DNA of 64,000 bases from Marthasterias glacialis (Eukaryota > Echinodermata > Asteroidea > Forcipulatida > Asteriidae). The DNA is taken from positions 1,852,001-1,916,000 of the forward strand of contig OU452222.1 of the NCBI GenBank assembly GCA_911728455.2, read 5' to 3'. The stretch's first letter is position 1. Each line of letters opens with the position of its first letter. Positions 59,287-64,000 of the stretch are shown in pieces. A program made the translations under genes and the position numbers. Below the pieces are notes generated by a model. That model did no database searches and was not told the origin of the DNA. It saw nothing but the letters and a program-made list of their open reading frames with translations.

Positions 59287-62200
59287 TCAAATGGAGAAGA
59301 GGTCTCCAGCAGAAGGTAGAGGTGCCAACCCCCCAGTGACGTCTGGCAGTAGCGTCAGATCTGGTAGATTCTGTATATGAGACTCTAGGTCCTTGCGCAC
59401 CATGGTCACTTTGGTCAGCTTGGATTGAAAGTCCTGGAGGTGGTTCACAAGGAAGAAGGCATGATGTTAATCAACAATTTTAACATTAAGCCTCCTGAAG
59501 TCAGCTAGAGCACACTTAGTCAATTGCTCCATGGTCAAACGTTGAAACGTTGAAATCAATCAATGGACTTCAATGTCTTGTACCATTACTTTGACCCTTT
59601 CAGTCCCAATGGTGACTATAGTCAACTGTGCACCATACCCTGCTTGAGCCCCAATTGCAACTATAGTCGATCAAAGGTCACACACAAAACTGCACTCAAG
59701 CCAGAGCACAAGGGCCATTTGTTATAAAGCTGTAAATTTGTCCAAGTTCGCCCTCCATACTCAAGCTTACCATCAATGGAAAGAAAAAGATCGCATCTTC
59801 TTAATGATGGTAAAATAAAGTTGCTACAATGCAATTCATTCAAATTGGAGTGGAAAGATATGAACTGCCAAACACCTATGGAATGCCATATGGTTGTGTA
59901 CAAAACAGTGTTTGAGTTTACAGATCAGGAAACAACACCAAGAACTTGGTCATTTATTGGCCGATCTCAATTTTCGGATGCGAGGACAGGAAATTCGATA
60001 AGGAAGAATTGTTTTATTACTTATTTTGATGTAAAACAACATCTTCAAGGTGAAAATAGAGTTTGTAAAAATGGCCTTTGCACAACAGCTTTCTGTTTGG
60101 TAAGAGTGTGTGGTTAACGCTTAAGTGGTCAAACAGTATGGGCACCACAGGCTACACGTCAATAAAATTATGTGGGGCTGAGAGGGTTAAATAGAATATC
60201 ATAAATGTCATTGATAAGAAATTGAGTGTTTCTAACCTTGAGCTTCTCCTCCGATGCTTTGAGTTTCTGTTGCTGCGATATTCGGTAGTTTTTCAGCATC
60301 TTCATGACGTGTTGTCTGTCTTCTAATTCCAGGGATAATCTGACGTTATAGTCGTCCAGGAGGGAGCAGGCATCATTCACCAACGCTGACAGTCTGTCGG
60401 CACCTTCTCTGTCTGAAGTGCAACATTTAAAACAAACGATGAATTCGATTCATTTCACTTTAAGAAATTTTTAGTTAGAGTTTCCATCAATTCTCCAGAA
60501 CATACTAATTGAAACGCTGAGCTAATATACTACTGCAGGTCTGAAACCTTTGAAGAAACAAGGTCATTTTCATTTTGCACAGGGCACTTCCACTGTCAAA
60601 TCTATGTCTGGAGGTCACAGCACAGAATAAACCATGTACTCTCCAGCGTGCTTTACTTTTATTAAGGTACACTGAGTAGTCTTCTACAGTCACACAACAT
60701 CCTGAAAATCATTTTTGGACTGGGGACTGTTGGATCTTAAAACCTTCCTATTTTTTAAATCTAGCTTGGAATTGTTCCTTTGTCTTATCAATTAATGAGA
60801 CTCCTCTCGGCCAACAGAAGACAGACCTTCAATTTTTTCCAGCAGGCTGGTATCCTGAACCTCCGGAGGCAACTTGGCAATCTTCTCCCTCACAACGGCA
60901 TCACTAGAGGCCGAGTTATCCATATCCTGAAGAGCCTGCACTATCTCATCCGCCTTTAAGAAACAAAAACAAATTAAGAAGTTCATAGGCCGTTTACGAA
61001 ACCACGGCTTGGGCTTGGGCTTGGGCTTAGGCTTTGTCAGTTATTTTGAAAACGTGTGCTTTTCTTACGGGGATTCAAACAGGCGGACAGAGCCCAAGAC
61101 GGAGCCCAAGCCCAAGCTGTGATTTCGTAAACGGCCATAGTCATCTTTGGAGAATGCAAACAGGTGTAACAATTTGGGGTCAAAAACTGTACACGACAGT
61201 TTGCAGGTGATGTTAATGTAATGACATGCAAATGAATCCACCACACGCACGAGCTGCTTGCAAAGGGAAAAAAAACTTGAAGAGTACATCTTTGAATTGC
61301 ATTTTGGAACTGTTACAGTGTAAAAGGATGGGAGAGGACAGAGAAGCGTATTGCGTCCAAACGGACGATTGACAGGGACAAACAGTGATAGACCATTGGA
61401 ACACATCCCATGGTAATACCTACAGAAGAGGGAGAGTGACGATACATTTATCCAAATTATTGGCCTCTTCACCTTCCAAAGTTCAAATGAGAGGGACTGA
61501 GACTCACCTCTGGCACTTCTTCAGGGTCAACATGCTCTTCCTCCTCTTCATCTTCCTCCCCATCAAGTAACTCATGCAGCGCCTCAAACTTCTCCCCGAA
61601 TGAGCCTTCAAATTGTTGCTCTTTCTTGGTGGCTTCTTCATGAAGGCTCTCCGAGTCTGACTGCGGCGGGGCGCTGGCTGGTGAGGGTCTGCGCTGAGAG
61701 CGATGGTGGCGTGGTTCACCTCGACGACCTTCTTTGTGTCTGGGCTCACTGTGTCTAGATTTCTTCACTACTGGTTCTTCACCTACAAGAATTACACCAT
61801 CCCAACAAAAATTAATTATCTCTTATCTGAGTCGGAAAACCTACCTGAATCCAGCAGCAAATGTTAAAGCGACATTCAAACAGTCAAACCTGTTAGGCCA
61901 TGCAAAGTATGATCAGTGTTTCGTCATAGAGAAAGGGAAATAATAAAACATGTCCAATTTATGATTTCCTAATCCTGTTAAATTTGATGGACTGTATTCA
62001 GGGGGTTTCAAAAATGAGTTTGAACTTTCAGTTGGGTAGTTTACGGCAAATGAAAGTATGCATTTTTCAGAGTGCATGATTTTGTATCATTACGGGCCAA
62101 AGTCAGACACATGCACACGAGACAAAAAAAACAATCTTCAAAGATATCATTGAGAAGATAAAGGAGATGAGTAAGGCACTAAGCAAGAAAGCAAGACAAC

Positions 62201-63259
62201 AGATGGACCAAGAGCCTCAGGAATTGGCAACCAAGGACAGACAGGAGAAGAGGAAGACAAAAAAGGGAGATGAAATCATCACATAAATACATGAACACTG
62301 CAACATGGAGTAGAATGACAAGTGACAAAAGAGAATGGAAATTGCTGGAGGAGGGCTTCATCCAACAAAGGATGAGTACAACCAGACAACGATGATGACG
62401 ATGATGGTTTTTCTCGATGATAACCTACCTGAGAGAGTTGTTGTCATTTTAAGCAGCAAGTGAGAATGGAACACACATCTCTCTGCCCATACACTAAGCA
62501 CTCTTGCTAGTGCCTTTTTCGTCTTCTCATCTTCTGCAGTTCTGTTGAAAATAGGGGAAAATGAAAATGAAAAACAGTTTATACAAATACTATTATTACT
62601 AAAAAAACCTTTGACTCTTGGTAGCATTGTCGAGGGAGTTGGCCAACCATTTGAAACGATTCAACTGCACGGGTTGTGTATGGTGGAACAACTGTACACA
62701 GAGCTATCTGTGTACTTGTGTGTAAGCTGTGTATGCATTCACCACGTGATATCATATTGCAGGCTGGCAGTCTATCCATTATTCAAATCCACCGTGGATG
62801 ATATTGAATGGTTTGACAGTAGGAAGGTTAATTGATAAATAAATTAAGTTATTAGACCCGCCCCCCTAAACACATTGACCAATCACAGCATTGGCTACAT
62901 CACCACTGTACACGTGGGTAGCACAATGTGCGTCTCTTCAATGCCACACTGCACGACATGAACACGCACGCTATAAGTACGCGCATGCATGTTTACGTTT
63001 TCCAACAGGATTTTATCGTGTCAGACTTTTGTTGGACTTTCCTTGGTGTAACCAAGGCTGTGATTGGTCAGCACGCAAGAAGGCAGGGCTTAATGGATTG
63101 GTCTATTTGGCAATTGCATACAGACTTACTCCATGACGTGGATGAATGCGTTGTGAATAACTGTGCTGAACTCTTTTGTGAATTCTCCCCCTTTCTTCTT
63201 GCCATTTTGCACCACATCATTGGCTAGATAGATGAACACAAGTTTGCGACGAGTCTTGG
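59287..63259 (-). CDS. RPRD1: RPRD1-type CTD-interacting protein, partial (6 exons; 5' end beyond window)
   Basis: Nuclear scaffold that binds the phosphorylated RNA polymerase II C-terminal domain (RPRD1A/RPRD1B/CREPT family). Exons in transcript order: 63130-63259, 62429-62541, 61508-61782, 60827-60953, 60237-60412, 59287-59433; all are GT-AG and in phase. The first two exons give the rest of the CID domain (KLVFIYLANDVVQNGKKKG, EFTKEFSTVIHNAFIHV, ALARVLSVWAERCVF). An arginine/serine-rich then highly acidic linker follows (DGEEDEEEEEHVDPEEVPE). A coiled-coil region includes VREKIAKLPPEVQDTSLLEK, LDDYNVRLSLELEDRQHV and QQQKLKASEEKLK. The C-terminus ends in NLPDLTLLPDVTGGLAPLPS then AGDLFSI and TGA. 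The N-terminal ~50 residues of the CID are expected to the right of 64000. It cannot be assigned to the A or B paralogue. Confidence 0.93.
60545..60610. repeat. Family F dispersed repeat (piece 5, short)
   Basis: aacaaggtcattttcatttt and gcacagggcacttccact match the start of the piece at 25310. It lies in an RPRD1-like intron. Confidence 0.5.
60985..61139. mobile_element. MITE with ggccgtttacg ends and gggctt repeats
   Basis: ggccgtttacgaaaccacgg at the left is inverted relative to tgatttcgtaaacggcc at the right. Both arms continue into cttgggctt repeats. It lies in an RPRD1-like intron. Confidence 0.8.
62636..62835 (+). repeat. Family E element, one unit (copy 4)
   Basis: It starts ggccaaccatttgaaacgat, includes ggttgtgtatggtgg, and ends gtttgacagtaggaaggtta. 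It lies in an RPRD1-like intron. Confidence 0.8.
62851..63108. mobile_element. Family A MITE (copy 5)
   Basis: The left end is degraded (attagacccgccccc), the right end ggcttaatggattggtctat is good, and the interior matches 36013-36249 closely (aacacattgaccaatcacag). It lies in an RPRD1-like intron, 20 bp from the exon at 63130. Confidence 0.8.
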
Positions 63260-64000
63260 CTATAAAAAAAAAAAAAAAACACACAACTTATACAAGGTAA
63301 TGAGAAAGCAAGAACTTGAACAGCAAAAGACTATCAGAAACAAATAACTAAATAAATGAGATAAACATGAACCCTGTCTGGTCTTATTTGACTTGTATTT
63401 AATCAATTAACTAAATAAATCTTTCAAAATCTGTGTTTCAATGTAACATTAATTATTGTGTACACGATTCAAATGGACGTATTCTTTAGTTTGTGATACA
63501 CATGACCTCCACAAATTTAACTTCCTGCACCTCCCCTCCTTCCATCTCCCCAAACTCCTCCCCCAGCCCCATCCCCCGCCCAATTCTCTCCTGCTCTCCA
63601 TCCCCCAGCTGTGTGGTTACCGCAGCACACCTATCTGTTTCCAAATGTTTTTACTTAACAAACAATATCCAGGCTAAATGTTTTAAAAAAGACAATAAAT
63701 GATAGTATCGCTGCAGTAACCACATGGCCGTCCATCATCGTCTCTTTGCCAGGCCTGACAGTGGCCCAGTCTAAACTGTGATTTGGAATTCTGGTTGTAA
63801 TTTTTTGTATAATTTTTTTTGTAATTTTTTTGTAAAGACTGGTCGACATATCAATCACAATTGTCCATACACAAGTCATTCATATCATTAATAATAATAC
63901 AGTAACATCATCCATAATTTTCAACTACGCCACCCCCCCCCCATGCCCCCCCCCCCCCCACCACTTGCTCGCCCCACGTCCCAACCGGCACAATTTCACC
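63260..64000. other. Intron of the RPRD1-like gene, right window edge
   Basis: Upstream intron of the RPRD1-like gene as far as can be seen. It contains an A-tract near 63266, a pyrimidine-rich block near 63510-63610 and C-runs near 63926-63960. No exon was recognised. Confidence 0.6.

Noticed and set aside
61037-61472. 135-codon minus-strand frame in the RPRD1-like intron
   Set aside because: It overlaps a MITE, has no homology and is not joined to the exons by splice sites.

Overview
The window looks like nuclear DNA from a marine invertebrate deuterostome, most likely an echinoderm. The evidence is small intron-rich housekeeping genes whose encoded proteins resemble animal orthologues throughout, AT-rich introns, and a dense load of short inverted-repeat elements and tRNA-like SINEs. 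The exact species cannot be read from the sequence.

Layout. (1) 1-10810 is a tandem satellite of about 22 copies of a ~498-bp unit. It continues past the left edge of the window and ends on the right in a clearly diverged edge copy. (2) 10811-14658 is gene-free and carries small tandem repeats and two inverted-repeat elements. (3) 14659-19674, minus strand, is a DDB2-like (UV-damage DNA-binding, WD40) gene. Its splice sites are good but it has two in-frame stops, two missing segments, no recognisable 5' half and a small transposon at the end of one exon; I call it a pseudogene. (4) 22430-26673, plus strand, is a complete five-exon omega-class glutathione S-transferase. (5) 29124-34550, plus strand, is a complete eight-exon PIP4P/TMEM55-type phosphatidylinositol-4,5-bisphosphate 4-phosphatase with a polyadenylation signal. 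(6) 34551-45152 is a 10.6-kb gene desert of nested small transposons and minisatellites. (7) 45153-56944, minus strand, is a complete thirteen-exon glucose-6-phosphate isomerase. (8) 59287-63259, minus strand, holds the last six coding exons of an RPRD1-type RNA polymerase II CTD-binding protein whose first exon(s) lie beyond 64000.

The genes are unrelated housekeeping functions (detoxification, phosphoinositide signalling, glycolysis, transcription) and do not form a pathway. Much of the remaining DNA belongs to repeat families with two or more copies inside the window. Family A has ends resembling ATAGACCNATCCATTAAG (5 copies). Family B has an ACAGGATTGG end (3). Family C is a TTAA-flanked palindrome (2). 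Family D is a CCTGTTGG foldback with TA duplications (2). Family E carries a ~115-bp minisatellite (4 loci). Family F is a GGGCACC repeat (up to 5 pieces). Family G is a GGGAAACACAA inverted-repeat element (2). There are also several tRNA-like SINEs and three LINE 3' fragments.

The observations most worth following are the satellite unit, which on the minus strand carries a TATA-like box, a perfect 9-bp hairpin and a hairpin followed by a T-run; the recently dead DDB2-like gene; and a 478-bp Mutator-like element with 9-bp target duplications upstream of the GST gene.
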